Shown here piece by piece: positions 1 to 9,850 of a DNA stretch of 64,000 bases. The translations under genes and the position numbers were made by a program. Position 1 is the stretch's first letter; each line of letters opens with the position of its first letter. The notes under the pieces are model-generated. The model saw nothing but the letters and a program-made list of their open reading frames with translations. It searched no databases and was not told the origin of the DNA. Source of the stretch: CAZCBX01 sp964497185 (lineage in GTDB: Bacteria > Bdellovibrionota_G > JALEGL01 > JAGRMV01); the NCBI GenBank assembly GCA_964497185.1, contig CAZCBX010000008.1:47108-111107 (forward strand), in the 5' to 3' direction.

Positions 1-1
1 A

Positions 2-838
2 GCTTTTTTTATTCTATGTGTGGCTTATCCCTCAACTATTTTGTTTGTTTTGCCCCCCATGCGTGAATATATTTTTCTATGTTTCTTTTTTATATATTTT
101 TATGGTCTTGTTGAGTTTACGTTCAAAAAACAGAAAATGGGTGTACTTTTACTAGGCATTATTGGGTGTTCACTGATCCGGTTTCAATTTCTTATCCTTC
201 TTCCAGCCGCAGCTTATCTATTTAAGACTGTTAGCAAAAAATCATTTGGAGGTATTTTTAAAAGTCTTATTGCTTTTATCCCTTTTTCATTGATGCTCAT
301 CGTGATTTTTGAAAAGTTTACTCCCTATCGTATTTCTCTGGGATTTCTATCCTTTACGCGCAATCGAACTTTTAATAAGTCTCTCTCTACAGGTATGAGC
401 TATGGAAATTATTACTGGGAAACACTAACGGACTTTATATTAGACGCGCCTTTATTATTCTTTCAGTTTCTCGCATCCCCTTTACCGATCATCCATACAT
501 ACAACTGGACAACCATGCGTTTATTTATCTTAGATATTGGTTTTGTGCTTCTTATTCTTGGAGTGAGTCTTGTTTACTTTAAAAAATATAAAGAAGTACT
601 TATCTTGTTTTTTATATCCGCTTTCACCATGAGCATTTTTGAGTTTTTCATAGGTGGAGCTGTACGCCATAGAATGCCGTTGGTTTTTTTACTTATACCT
701 ATTTTTGCAACTGAGTGTAAAGTGTTTAAGCGTTTGATTCAGAGGATCTTGAATAGAAAACAAAAGCCACAGATAGCACTGCAATCAAACAAGCTAAGAA
801 CACAAAAAAGTATGCAAATACTTTCTTCACAAAACTAA
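2..838 (+). CDS. Polytopic membrane protein, probable polysaccharide polymerase or GT-C type (5' truncated)
   Basis: The reading frame is open to the left edge, so the true start lies outside the window. The visible part has about seven hydrophobic segments. One follows a Pro-Ser...Met-Arg-Glu loop, and a late segment starts with an Arg-His-Arg-Met-Pro-Leu motif. This layout is common in Wzy-like polymerases and GT-C glycosyltransferases, but I cannot assign the family firmly. The C-terminus is a basic, soluble tail that overlaps the 3' end of the convergent Wzz-like gene by about 110 bp. The DNA is AT-rich, as is usual for surface-glycan loci. Neighbouring wzz-like and galU genes support a role in envelope polysaccharide synthesis. 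Function is inferred from topology and context only. Confidence 0.5.
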   Translation, partial: AFFILCVAYPSTILFVLPPMREYIFLCFFFIYFYGLVEFTFKKQKMGVLLLGIIGCSLIRFQFLILLPAAAYLFKTVSKKSFGGIFKSLIAFIPFSLMLIVIFEKFTPYRISLGFLSFTRNRTFNKSLSTGMSYGNYYWETLTDFILDAPLLFFQFLASPLPIIHTYNWTTMRLFILDIGFVLLILGVSLVYFKKYKEVLILFFISAFTMSIFEFFIGGAVRHRMPLVFLLIPIFATECKVFKRLIQRILNRKQKPQIALQSNKLRTQKSMQILSSQN

Positions 839-1520
839 ACTGTTTTCTTTCATAAGGTTTGTCGATAAAAATAAAGAGCTCTTCTGTTTCAGATGACAAA
901 GCCTCATACAAAAGCTTTGCATCTAAATATCTACCGATGTAATCACCATTACTAACCACACCATTCTTTTTTTCTAACTGTTTAATATTGGTGTCCCAGA
1001 ATTCAAAATTTGTTTTAGCCAACTCTATGTATAATTTTTTATAAAATTTATTTAGATCAAAAACCATTTTATTTAAAACTTTTGGACCAAGGCCTTTGGT
1101 ACCCAGCACCGTAGAAAGATTGACATACCGTGTACCAGACAAGCTTTTTACATGAACAATTTTTTGAAAATTTTTCAAAATGGCTAGCTTTTCCATTGCA
1201 GAACTTGCTTTGTATCGAGAAATTAATTCATTTTTCATTTCTTCGTTTTCGAAAAAATATTTCTGAAAAGAGCGACTTTCAACAGTTTCCACTATTTCTT
1301 TTGGATTGATAATGTCTCTTGTCACACTAATTTTGGATTCAGTAACATAGGTAGATGTATTTTTAAGCAAAAGAAGAAATGGACCCAACGATAATAAGAG
1401 GAAAAAAATAAAATACTTCCAAAATCTTTTGGTGACGTACCCCTTAAAAGCATAAAAATCAAAATGACCATCATCCTTCATTGGAATGCAGGGAATCATA
1501 TAAACTTGCTTTTCATCCAT
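726..1520 (-). CDS. Wzz-like chain length determinant protein
   Basis: This 264-residue protein has two membrane segments, at about residues 36-52 and 234-256, which flank a periplasmic region rich in Lys and Glu. That is the architecture of Wzz/polysaccharide co-polymerases, which set the length of O-antigen or capsule chains made by a Wzy polymerase in the inner membrane. A longer frame begins 48 bp upstream, but the internal ATG at 1520 follows GGAG at a good spacing, so I chose it. The C-terminal helix is followed by a short cytoplasmic Ser/Glu tail. Overall similarity to classical Wzz is weak and the call rests on topology, length and the polymerase-like neighbour. Confidence 0.6.
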   Translation of the reverse strand: MDEKQVYMIPCIPMKDDGHFDFYAFKGYVTKRFWKYFIFFLLLSLGPFLLLLKNTSTYVTESKISVTRDIINPKEIVETVESRSFQKYFFENEEMKNELISRYKASSAMEKLAILKNFQKIVHVKSLSGTRYVNLSTVLGTKGLGPKVLNKMVFDLNKFYKKLYIELAKTNFEFWDTNIKQLEKKNGVVSNGDYIGRYLDAKLLYEALSSETEELFIFIDKPYERKQFSFVKKVFAYFFVFLACLIAVLSVAFVFYSRSSESNA

Positions 1521-1679
1521 TGGTATTTCTCCAAAATTTGTAAAACATGTGTTTTTTACCAAAACCATGTTTTTTATTGATCAGTAATTTACATCTAACA
1601 GCTAATTAAAAAACTGTAAATCATTGCATTCATTACGCTATTTTTCATTTCACTCTTACGATTGCTTTATCGATTGTTT

Positions 1680-2540
1680 CTAAAAGTTTTTCAACCAGTT
1701 TTGTATATTGGCTTCCGAAATCAAGTTCTGGCGTCGGGCGTGAAGGATATTTGCTTTAGCAAAACCGATGGGCTGACCCACATCCACGCGTACACCTTCA
1801 AAATCAATTGCATCCACCCCAGAAAATTCGATCATTCGAGAAATTGCATCAGTAATTTGAATTTCATGACCAGCTTGTGCTTTTTCATCTATGAGAGAAA
1901 AAATCTTTTTTGAAAGCACGTATCTACCGATGACAGCTCTTTGAGAAGGTGCCTGTTCTGCGGTAGGTTTTTCTACCATTCCATCCAAATGGAAAACTTT
2001 TCCATTGTTGTTTTGCTGATATGAAATAATGCCGTAGGAAGAAAGCTGTTGGGGCTCTACTTTTTCTACAGCCAAAACTGAGTGATTCGTGGCTTCACAA
2101 TGTTCAATCAACATTTGAGAACAGGGCTTATTGGAAAAAATGATATCATCAGGTAAAGCCAATACGAAATAATCAGAGGTAATGTGTTTTTCAGCACAAC
2201 GAACTGCATCGCCTAAACCCAGAGGGTTTGTTTGGTAAACTCTTCGAAATTTTACCTTTTCCAATAATTGTCTTAACTCCACCAGCCTTTCTTGGTGGCC
2301 CCTTTGATCTAAAATCTGATCGACAAAACTTCCATCAGAAAAATAATGAAACACCGATTCTTTTTCAGGACTTAAAACAAAAATAATCTCATTCACGCCT
2401 GATTCAACCAGTTCTTCGACGACAAATTGAATGGATGGTTTTGCCATGATTGGCAAAAGCTCTTTGGGAATTACTTTGGTTACAGGTAAAAACCGGGTAC
2501 CAAGACCCGCTGCTGGTATAATTGCTTGATGAACACTCAT
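1680..2540 (-). CDS. galU: UTP-glucose-1-phosphate uridylyltransferase
   Basis: GalU makes UDP-glucose from UTP and glucose-1-phosphate in the cytoplasm, feeding glycan synthesis. The N-terminal nucleotide-binding signature AAGLGTRFLP (residues 10-19) is followed by the family motif with PKELLPI. A later EKP segment within VEKPTAEQAPS and the DVGQPIG motif near the C-terminus also fit bacterial GalU. At 286 residues the length is slightly under the E. coli enzyme. The ATG follows AAAGGT. The gene lies between the Wzz-like gene and an efflux operon, all on the minus strand. I see no unusual residues. Confidence 0.93.
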   Translation of the reverse strand: MSVHQAIIPAAGLGTRFLPVTKVIPKELLPIMAKPSIQFVVEELVESGVNEIIFVLSPEKESVFHYFSDGSFVDQILDQRGHQERLVELRQLLEKVKFRRVYQTNPLGLGDAVRCAEKHITSDYFVLALPDDIIFSNKPCSQMLIEHCEATNHSVLAVEKVEPQQLSSYGIISYQQNNNGKVFHLDGMVEKPTAEQAPSQRAVIGRYVLSKKIFSLIDEKAQAGHEIQITDAISRMIEFSGVDAIDFEGVRVDVGQPIGFAKANILHARRQNLISEANIQNWLKNF

Positions 2541-2582
2541 TTTTTACCTTTATTACAACATTTATAATACAAAATATACCTT

Positions 2583-4568
2583 CTATTCATACCTAAGCGC
2601 ATGAATGGGGGGAAGCCCTGCGGCCTTTTTTGCCGGATACAATCCGAAGAAAACACCCACCAACACTGAAAATATAAAGGCCACCACAATACCATATGGT
2701 TTAAAAATGATTTCCCACCCGGTTGTGTGTTCAATGATGTATCCCGTGATGTATGCAAAAATCACTCCCACCAAGCCGCCAACCAGGCCAATACAAACAG
2801 ATTCAATAAGAAATTGCTTTAATATATCGCTTGATCTGGCACCGATGGCTTTTCGTACCCCTATTTCTCTCGTTCGTTCAGTTACTGAGACCAGCATAAT
2901 ATTCATAATACCTATACCACCTACAATTAGAGAAATGAGCGCAACCAAAACTATAAGTTTAATCATCGTACTTGATACCTGATCGACTGTTTGTTTCATC
3001 TCACCATAATTTTTAATTGCAAAGTCATTCTGCATCTCTTTTTCAATTTCATGACGTTGACGAAGGGTTTGCGTTACAAGTTTAACTGCATCTTTTAAGG
3101 TATTTTGGTTGGTGGCTTGTACAAAAAAATAATGATAGCTTCGGGCACCAAACACTCTTTTTAATCCAGTTTGTTCGGGAATATACACTACGTCATCCAC
3201 ATCCCCACTCCAGCTTGCTCCTTTGCTGGGTAGCAGTCCAATGACCCTAAAGTTGCGATCATTGATTTTGATGATGGTTCCAATGGGATTTTTTTGTTTC
3301 TTGTATAAATTTTTATAAGCTGTTTGCCCCAACACACATACGCGTTCTTGATTGGCATTTTCTTCTTCGGTAAAAAACCGGCCATATGCCGGGGTATTAC
3401 CACGCATCACTTCATAGGATGGACTTACACCAATAACTTTCGTGCTGTAACTGTAACCATTGTATGTAATGGTCAAGGTATCTTCTCTGCTCGCCGCTAC
3501 ATTTTTTATCAGAGGACTATCCTTGATCAGTCTCTGCAAGGTTGCGAGGTCTTTTTCATCGATATATGTGATGGTTCGTTTTTGAGAACTGGATCCTTTG
3601 ATTTTAGGCCATTGAGATTTAATGCGAAATAAATTAGAGCCCAAACGTCTTAATTCGTATTCTACATTTTTCTTTGCCCCTTCCCCAATGGCCAGCATCG
3701 AAACCACTGAAAAAACACCAATAATGATACCCAACATGGTCAAAAAGGTACGAACTTTATTCTGCAACATGGATGAAAAAGCCATTTTGGTTGTTTGGAG
3801 CCAAAGTCGCAAATTCATTTTTGGGGTGATGGACTTTTCAGCTTCAATGGCAGGTGCATTCACTTTTACTTTTCTAGAATGGTTTTGTTTATCTTCAACA
3901 ATTTTTCCATCGATAATGCTAACAACACGATCAGCTCGACTTGCTAAGTCGGGGCTGTGTGTGATCATAACCAATGTGATATTATTTTGACGATTTTGAT
4001 TTTCCAATGCTGTAATAATTTCATGCGACTGTTTTTGAGGTAAATTTCCTGTTGGTTCATCCGCAAAAATAATATCAGGATTATTCACCAACGCTCTGGC
4101 TATTGCTACACGCTGCTGTTGACCACCAGATAGCTGAGAGGGAGTATGGTGCATGTGATTTTGCAAGCCCAAATCGGATAAAATTTTCTTTGCATGGTCC
4201 TCATCAGCCTTGCCGTTTTTATAGATCATTGGCAAAACTACATTCTCAATGGCTGATGTTCGACGAAGCAAGTTAAACATTTGAAAAACAAAACCAATAT
4301 GATGTGAACGCAAATATGTACGTTGGTTATCAGACATCGCTATCGTGTCTTTGCCCATCAAGTCATATTGCCCAGTGGAGGGCGGGTCCAGCAAGCCTAG
4401 AATTTGCAATAAAGTTGATTTTCCTGAGCCAGAAGGGCCGACGATGGCAAGGTACTCACCCCGCTCAATGCGCAAACTTACATTATCGAGAGCTTTAAAC
4501 TTATTTTTTGGGTCATCGCCCATCTGATAGATTTTGGAAACATTTTGAATGTCTATAATGGGTTGCAT
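2583..4568 (-). CDS. MacB-like ABC transporter, fused ATPase and permease
   Basis: This 661-residue protein is the inner-membrane motor of a tripartite MacAB-TolC-type export system. The N-terminal ATPase shows Walker A GPSGSGKS (44-51), signature LSGGQ (146-150), Walker B IIFADE (166-171) and an H-loop in MITHS. A first membrane helix near 275-295 leads to a periplasmic MacB-type domain, then three C-terminal FtsX-type helices containing the GIGIMNIMLVSVTERTREIG signature. The start abuts the stop of the MacA-like gene, so the two are probably co-translated. Oddity: the D-loop after Walker B reads GNLPQ where family members usually have GNLD. Substrate is unknown; macrolides, peptides and lipids are all carried by relatives. 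Confidence 0.9.
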   Translation of the reverse strand: MQPIIDIQNVSKIYQMGDDPKNKFKALDNVSLRIERGEYLAIVGPSGSGKSTLLQILGLLDPPSTGQYDLMGKDTIAMSDNQRTYLRSHHIGFVFQMFNLLRRTSAIENVVLPMIYKNGKADEDHAKKILSDLGLQNHMHHTPSQLSGGQQQRVAIARALVNNPDIIFADEPTGNLPQKQSHEIITALENQNRQNNITLVMITHSPDLASRADRVVSIIDGKIVEDKQNHSRKVKVNAPAIEAEKSITPKMNLRLWLQTTKMAFSSMLQNKVRTFLTMLGIIIGVFSVVSMLAIGEGAKKNVEYELRRLGSNLFRIKSQWPKIKGSSSQKRTITYIDEKDLATLQRLIKDSPLIKNVAASREDTLTITYNGYSYSTKVIGVSPSYEVMRGNTPAYGRFFTEEENANQERVCVLGQTAYKNLYKKQKNPIGTIIKINDRNFRVIGLLPSKGASWSGDVDDVVYIPEQTGLKRVFGARSYHYFFVQATNQNTLKDAVKLVTQTLRQRHEIEKEMQNDFAIKNYGEMKQTVDQVSSTMIKLIVLVALISLIVGGIGIMNIMLVSVTERTREIGVRKAIGARSSDILKQFLIESVCIGLVGGLVGVIFAYITGYIIEHTTGWEIIFKPYGIVVAFIFSVLVGVFFGLYPAKKAAGLPPIHALRYE

Positions 4569-5498
4569 TTATTTAAAGAAACTCAAAGGAGATTTTTTAG
4601 TATTTTGTTTTGAGATAGAAAAAACAGGAACTTTTATTTTTTGCCCTTTTTGACCACCATCTTTTACATGCACCCATTCACCATACGTATCACCCAACTC
4701 AAGCGTGATTTTTTGATTATTGATGTTTAAAACTGAAAATTTTTGATTGGATCGATTATTGACCGCTGTGGCTTTAATCGCAAGAGCGTTTTCCTCAACA
4801 CTTGTAGGAAAAAGTATATTGGCCGACATGCCTATTTTAGGAGTAACGTTTTTAGCAAGCATAGCTTCTTCAGGCACAGCCACTTCTACTTCATACACAT
4901 TCACGTTGCTCACTTTTTTTGATTCTTGATCAATTTTTATAAGCTTTGAGGCAAACCATTCCTCTGGTTTGACATCAAAGTTTACACGTACATTTTGATC
5001 AATTTTTAATTCAGGCACATCGATTTCATCCACATTGCCACGAACGACCAGGCCCGTTGATAATTTAAGAAACCTTCCTGATCCAGTTTCTCCTTGGCGA
5101 AGGGAGATGGCAATGACTTTTCCATCAATGGGAGAAAAAATATAGGTGGGTAAAATTTGCTTTTCCCAATATTTGACTTCGTCTTGACCTTTGTGTGCGG
5201 CCATATCCAACATGTTAACTCGGTTGGTTGAACTCATCGCACCCAACCGCTGCCCTTTGCGAACAAATTCACCTTCTTTGACGTATATTTCCTCTATTCT
5301 TCCTCGAATGGGCACGATAACTTCAATGGTGTTTCTAACTTGAACATCTGCTGTGATCTCTATGCTTTCGGTCAAATCTTTTTCCACAATTTCAAAAACA
5401 TCAAACTTCTCTTCGGTTGGGCGGTCAGGCTCTGTGCAAGCCGTGATCATTAGAGCCAGAAAACCAAAATAAACACTTTTTAAAAAAAACTTTTTCAC
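4569..5498 (-). CDS. MacA-like membrane fusion lipoprotein
   Basis: This is the periplasmic adaptor of the efflux operon, linking the MacB-like motor to the TolC-like channel. It begins with a lipoprotein signal ending in the lipobox ITAC (Cys at about residue 21). Two lipoyl-type half motifs (around RGRIEEIYVKEGEFVRKGQ and FSPIDGKVIAISLRQGE) are followed by beta-barrel and membrane-proximal segments. Only about 35 residues separate the lipoyl halves, so the long alpha-helical hairpin of classical MacA/AcrA is almost absent. The start overlaps the stop of the upstream TolC-like gene by 4 bp (ATGA). Confidence 0.85.
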   Translation of the reverse strand: MKKFFLKSVYFGFLALMITACTEPDRPTEEKFDVFEIVEKDLTESIEITADVQVRNTIEVIVPIRGRIEEIYVKEGEFVRKGQRLGAMSSTNRVNMLDMAAHKGQDEVKYWEKQILPTYIFSPIDGKVIAISLRQGETGSGRFLKLSTGLVVRGNVDEIDVPELKIDQNVRVNFDVKPEEWFASKLIKIDQESKKVSNVNVYEVEVAVPEEAMLAKNVTPKIGMSANILFPTSVEENALAIKATAVNNRSNQKFSVLNINNQKITLELGDTYGEWVHVKDGGQKGQKIKVPVFSISKQNTKKSPLSFFK

Positions 5499-6754
5499 TG
5501 ATTCAATTCTCCCTTTGCCTCTATAAACTTGGCAAGTTGAATTTGCAGATCTCGTTGTTGGGTAATTAATCTACGCTGCGCCTGGTTTAGCTGGTTCTGT
5601 GTTCGATTCCAAAACTCAAAAGTAGCCAGACCATTTTGATATTCTTGCGTAACCACTTTGGATCGATCTAAAAAGGCCTCAAGCTCCAATTCCGCGATAT
5701 CCAACTCCATTTTTCGGATTTGCAGTTCATTGTAGGACTTCTGTACTTCTTGTTCAATTTGTAATTGAACCTGCTCAAGTTCGATCATTCTTGCTTCTTT
5801 TCTTTTTTCTTGAATTTCCACCGCACGTTTTCGTCTGCCACCTTCCCATACGGGCATCGTCAACGATACCCCGGCTGCAAAAAAAGGAATGACAGGCTCG
5901 TCCTCGGTGTCAATAAGCGATAAATCGGTTGTCAGCACCACCGAGGGTTTTCGAGCTGCTTGCTGATAACGATAATCATATTCTGCCAAACCCAGCTCAT
6001 GCATGGCCAGTACGACATCTGGATGCTCTTTGCTATCCCATGCTGTGAAAGTATCTAGCTGGGTATTTACGCTCATGAGGCCAAGGGGGATATCCTCAAT
6101 TTGATTGAGCTGTGGAAGTGACTCCAATTGCAAAATTTGTTGAAGCTCTAATAAGGCGTTAACTTTTTCGTTTTGTGCAATCCTAAGATTCAATTGATCC
6201 TCTGCCAAATCTTTTTTGGATACAAGCCAAACCCACCGATATTCCAGACCACTTTGATACTTTAAATCCACCAGACGAAAGTTCTCTTTGCTGCGTTCAA
6301 CAATATTCTTATTCACTTCTAGTTTTTTTTTAGCAAAAATGGCTCTCGCATAGGCTTGTTTTAGAAGAAAACTTTGCGTGATGCGATTTTTTTGAGCGAC
6401 CAATTCACTCATGGACAGTTCAAGGTTTGATCTTTTTTTGTTTAAGCCAATTCGACCTCCTTGGTAAAGGTTCCACTGAATACGAAAGCCCACATAAGAG
6501 TTATAACCCAATGTAGCGTCCTGCTGCAAAAAACGCTGTGAGCCGGCTCGCAGTGAAATGGAAGGCCAAGTTTGCGATTGGTCATTTTTTAGAGACAATC
6601 CGGAAACCACTGCATCCAAGTCGCTGGTCTGAATGGTAGGGTTTTGGTTTTCAAGGGTTGTTACTGCGTCTGCCCACGACAGGGCATGCGCGTGCAGTGG
6701 CAGCGTAAAAAGCGCAATAATAAAAGGCAGATACTTCATCATTTCTATCGGCAA
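5495..6754 (-). CDS. TolC-family outer membrane efflux protein
   Basis: This 419-residue protein has an N-terminal signal peptide ending in AHA and a long alpha-helical body rich in Gln, Leu and Glu, with the duplicated OEP repeat pattern. It should form the trimeric outer-membrane channel for the MacAB-like pair encoded just downstream. The given start is TTG, preceded by AAAAGGA at about 5 bp. ATG codons 12 and 15 bp downstream would still leave a full signal peptide, so the start is not certain. It is the first gene of the minus-strand operon TolC-MacA-MacB; a promoter should lie in the 200 bp gap shared with the divergent ABC exporter. Confidence 0.88.
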   Translation of the reverse strand: MPIEMMKYLPFIIALFTLPLHAHALSWADAVTTLENQNPTIQTSDLDAVVSGLSLKNDQSQTWPSISLRAGSQRFLQQDATLGYNSYVGFRIQWNLYQGGRIGLNKKRSNLELSMSELVAQKNRITQSFLLKQAYARAIFAKKKLEVNKNIVERSKENFRLVDLKYQSGLEYRWVWLVSKKDLAEDQLNLRIAQNEKVNALLELQQILQLESLPQLNQIEDIPLGLMSVNTQLDTFTAWDSKEHPDVVLAMHELGLAEYDYRYQQAARKPSVVLTTDLSLIDTEDEPVIPFFAAGVSLTMPVWEGGRRKRAVEIQEKRKEARMIELEQVQLQIEQEVQKSYNELQIRKMELDIAELELEAFLDRSKVVTQEYQNGLATFEFWNRTQNQLNQAQRRLITQQRDLQIQLAKFIEAKGELNQ

Positions 6755-6955
6755 TCGTATCCTTTTGGCCTAAGTCTTCAAGGGTTTTTTGACCTCGGTG
6801 TTTGCCACCCTTCTATCGGATAAGTATTGATATTCATTGGATACTTTGACTTACTGTGGTAATTTTGCAACCATGTACCATCGGTGAAAGATTTTTTAAC
6901 CCATCTTTTGCATTTCTAAATCTGCGGTGACAACCATGAGCCAAAAGAGAGTGTA

Positions 6956-8599
6956 GTGAAAACACCCCCAAACACTAAATCTTTGCATAGAACTTTATCA
7001 ATCTATTTTTGGGCAAATGGAATTGCGTCCGTTATTTTAAGCTTATTAGAACTTGCATTGGCATACTCTATACAAATGATGTTGATTGCCTTTAAACTAA
7101 TCGACACAGCTCAGCATGATTCTTTTCTCTCTCGATTTCTGGGTCCCATTTCTCTTTCAACCATATGTTACTTATTGCTGGGAATCGCTCTGATCCGATT
7201 TATATTTGAATCGATCATCGTTTACACCAATACTGCCCTTTTTGAAGAAACCGTTTTTTTGCTGCGATCAAAACTCATCCCTAGCATGCTTTTCTCTACT
7301 TTCTTTCCTGCCTCCAAAGCCAATCATTACAATGGCACATTGTTTATGTATGCCTCATTGTACTTAAGCTATTTGCTTCAGTTCTCTTCCTTGTTTGTTT
7401 TGTGCGCCTCCATGATTCTTTTCATGGCTTTGATTAACTACAAATTGACACTTCTAAGTTTATTTTTAATTTCGTTGATTGGTTTGATCACCAAAAATGC
7501 ATCTGCGCGCGTCAGAGCATGGACCAATACTTTGCCTGCGATGAATCAAAAAATAAACGAGTACATTCAAAAAATATCCAGCAATTTTATTCTTATTCAG
7601 CTTCTCCAAACACAGCGCAAGGAGAAAAAAACACTTTCTCAACAAACGCACTCCATTCTTAGACATAATCGACGTGCATCTCTTATCAATAGCTTAAATG
7701 TATCAAGCACCTCTTTTCTGGGCATTTTTATCATTGTAGCTATTATTTACTTTAGTCAACGTACATTTGATGATGATTTGATCAACATCATCCCTTTTTT
7801 GTATTTTTTTATGAGACTGGTGCAATTTCTTTCTCCGCTGGTCTTAAATTTTGCTTCCATGTCTCAGAGAAAACAAGATTATATAGAGGCTAATAATTTC
7901 TATACATCATCCAATATTGTATACTCGGATCAACCAAGTGATTTGCCATCCGCTCAAACGATCCCCACCATTGAAGTCAAAGATCTATCATTTCAGTATC
8001 CCAATACAGATAAAGCTCTTTTTTCAAATATGAATGTAGAACTCAAGCCCGGAGAATCTCTAGGAATTCATGGAAAAAGTGGCTCTGGCAAATCAACTTT
8101 GATTCATATTTTACTCAATTTAGAAGAAAATTTTCAAGGTTCCATTACCTACGATGGAATTCCCATCAAAGATTATTTCAACAAAAACAAATTAAACATT
8201 GGCTATGTGGGCGCCAATTCATTTTTATTTGAAGGGACCATTCGGGATAACGTACTTTATGGAAATTCCGAAGTTATCCAAGACGAAGATATACTCAAAG
8301 TTTTTCATAATTTACATTTAAGTGACATTGTTTCTCATTCAGCTGATCTTGATAAACAAATTCGTGAAGACGCATCAAACTACTCCATGGGCCAAAAACA
8401 GCGCATCTGCATTGCAAGAGCATTATTGAACTGCCCACAGCTATTAATTTTAGATGAATACACTTCCAACCTTGACCAAGAAACCGAAGAATCGATTGTA
8501 TCCATCATCAAAAACTTGGCGGATCCAAAACCAACCATTATTGGCGTGTCACATCGTGTTGCGGCCATAGATTTTATGAAGAAAAAGGTTTTTTTATGA
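6956..8599 (+). CDS. ABC exporter, fused membrane and ATP-binding domains
   Basis: This 547-residue protein has a type IV ABC exporter membrane domain (about six helices, residues 15-310) and a C-terminal ATPase. Walker A GKSGSGKS lies at about 373-380, the signature reads YSMGQ (about 476-480) instead of LSGGQ, and Walker B is LLILDE with an H-loop in VSHR. The GTG start is the first in frame with a clear hydrophobic N-terminus; its ribosome-binding site is weak. The stop overlaps the aminotransferase start by 4 bp, which suggests co-translation. In this glycan context it may flip a lipid-linked sugar, as PglK does, or export a modified lipid. The substrate is not visible from sequence. Confidence 0.8.
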   Translation: MKTPPNTKSLHRTLSIYFWANGIASVILSLLELALAYSIQMMLIAFKLIDTAQHDSFLSRFLGPISLSTICYLLLGIALIRFIFESIIVYTNTALFEETVFLLRSKLIPSMLFSTFFPASKANHYNGTLFMYASLYLSYLLQFSSLFVLCASMILFMALINYKLTLLSLFLISLIGLITKNASARVRAWTNTLPAMNQKINEYIQKISSNFILIQLLQTQRKEKKTLSQQTHSILRHNRRASLINSLNVSSTSFLGIFIIVAIIYFSQRTFDDDLINIIPFLYFFMRLVQFLSPLVLNFASMSQRKQDYIEANNFYTSSNIVYSDQPSDLPSAQTIPTIEVKDLSFQYPNTDKALFSNMNVELKPGESLGIHGKSGSGKSTLIHILLNLEENFQGSITYDGIPIKDYFNKNKLNIGYVGANSFLFEGTIRDNVLYGNSEVIQDEDILKVFHNLHLSDIVSHSADLDKQIREDASNYSMGQKQRICIARALLNCPQLLILDEYTSNLDQETEESIVSIIKNLADPKPTIIGVSHRVAAIDFMKKKVFL

Positions 8600-9693
8600 C
8601 AGAAAAAAATAAAAAAGTATTTGTAACCAAACCTGCTTTGGCGCCTTTGGACGAATTTATCGAGTACTTAAGCAAGAGCTGGGATTCAAGTATTTTGAGC
8701 AACAACGGGCCTTTGGTACAAAGCTTTGAACAACTTGTTGCTGAGAAACTTGGTTTACAAACCTATTTATCTGTAACCAGTGGGACGATTGCGCTGCAAA
8801 TGGCTATTAAGGCGCTAGACCTTAAGGGCGAAATTATAACCACGCCGTTCACATGGGTGGCCACATGCAGTGCCATTATCTGGGAAAACTGTACACCCGT
8901 ATTTGTTGATATTGATCCCCACACATACAACCTAGATCCAGAAAAAGTTGAAAGTGCAATCACGGAAAACACAGTATGCATATTGCCAGTGCATGTTTAT
9001 GGAAATCCATGTGACACACGCAGGATCAAAGAAATAGCTACAAAATACAACTTAGCGGTGATTTATGATGCCGCTCATGCCATGGGCACAACCGATGAGT
9101 CAGAAAACTCAATTTTATTAAGCGGATCCATCTCTGCCACAAGCACACATGCGACAAAAATTTTAAATACAGGCGAAGGTGGTGGCTGTGTAACCACGGA
9201 CAATGATTTGCTCGAAAAATTAAAAAGGATTCGTTATTTTGGAAATAACTCTTCGGGTAACGTGGTTGGACATGGCTTTAACGGAAAGATGTCAGAAATC
9301 CATGCTGCACTTGGACTGGCTAATATAAAATACCTTGATGATATATTACTAGATCGGAAGAAAAAATACTTAACGTACCGTGAAAAACTGCAAACTTCTC
9401 CCAAATTTTCTTTCCAAAAAATACAACATGGAACGAGCAACTATGCATATTTTTCTATTGCATTTAATCATGAAAAATCACTCCTAAACGTTTTAAATGA
9501 GCTTGAGGCAAATGAGATTTTTCCAAGACGATATTTCTATCCCTCGGTCAATAAACATAAAAATATAAAAATTGAACAGTCTATGCCAATATCCGAAGAT
9601 TTATCAAAAAGAATATTGTGCCTGCCCTTGTATTGGCAAATTGAGGAAGAAAACATTGAAAGGATCGTAAAAATTGTCGTTAAAAGCTGTTAA
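8596..9693 (+). CDS. DegT/DnrJ/EryC1/StrS sugar aminotransferase
   Basis: This is a PLP-dependent enzyme that transfers an amino group to a keto-sugar nucleotide. The family pattern is clear: TSGTIALQMA near residue 61, the PLP-contacting Asp158 in YDAAHAMG, and catalytic Lys188 in STHATK followed by the GEGGG loop. At 365 residues it has normal length. RmlA and RmlB, encoded in the same window, supply dTDP-4-keto-6-deoxyglucose, and no FdtA-type isomerase is seen. C4 amination to Qui4N or Fuc4N is therefore the simplest inference. The acyltransferase at 9851 would be the next step. The exact sugar cannot be decided from sequence. Confidence 0.88.
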   Translation: MTEKNKKVFVTKPALAPLDEFIEYLSKSWDSSILSNNGPLVQSFEQLVAEKLGLQTYLSVTSGTIALQMAIKALDLKGEIITTPFTWVATCSAIIWENCTPVFVDIDPHTYNLDPEKVESAITENTVCILPVHVYGNPCDTRRIKEIATKYNLAVIYDAAHAMGTTDESENSILLSGSISATSTHATKILNTGEGGGCVTTDNDLLEKLKRIRYFGNNSSGNVVGHGFNGKMSEIHAALGLANIKYLDDILLDRKKKYLTYREKLQTSPKFSFQKIQHGTSNYAYFSIAFNHEKSLLNVLNELEANEIFPRRYFYPSVNKHKNIKIEQSMPISEDLSKRILCLPLYWQIEEENIERIVKIVVKSC

Positions 9694-9763
9694 AATTTGA
9701 GATAAAAGCCTGTATTTAAAAAATTTTTTGCGACGCTACTCATGCTAAAACTTGATAAAATAG

Positions 9764-9794
9764 TTGTCACTAACAAAACCATCTGTACTATAAA
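9764..9794 (+). promoter_or_regulatory. Possible promoter for the acyltransferase gene
   Basis: TTGTCA at 9764-9769 and TATAAA at 9789-9794 resemble -35 and -10 boxes, with a rather long 19 bp spacer. The stretch lies in the 157 bp AT-rich gap before the gene at 9851. Prediction by eye only. Confidence 0.25.
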
Positions 9795-9850
9795 AAGCAA
9801 TTGCAGTTATTGAAAAGAATCTCATTAAATCTTTTCTTAGAAAGAACTTT

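Noticed and set aside
1662..1913. Plus-strand frame over the galU 3' end
   Set aside because: Antisense shadow of galU with no family match.
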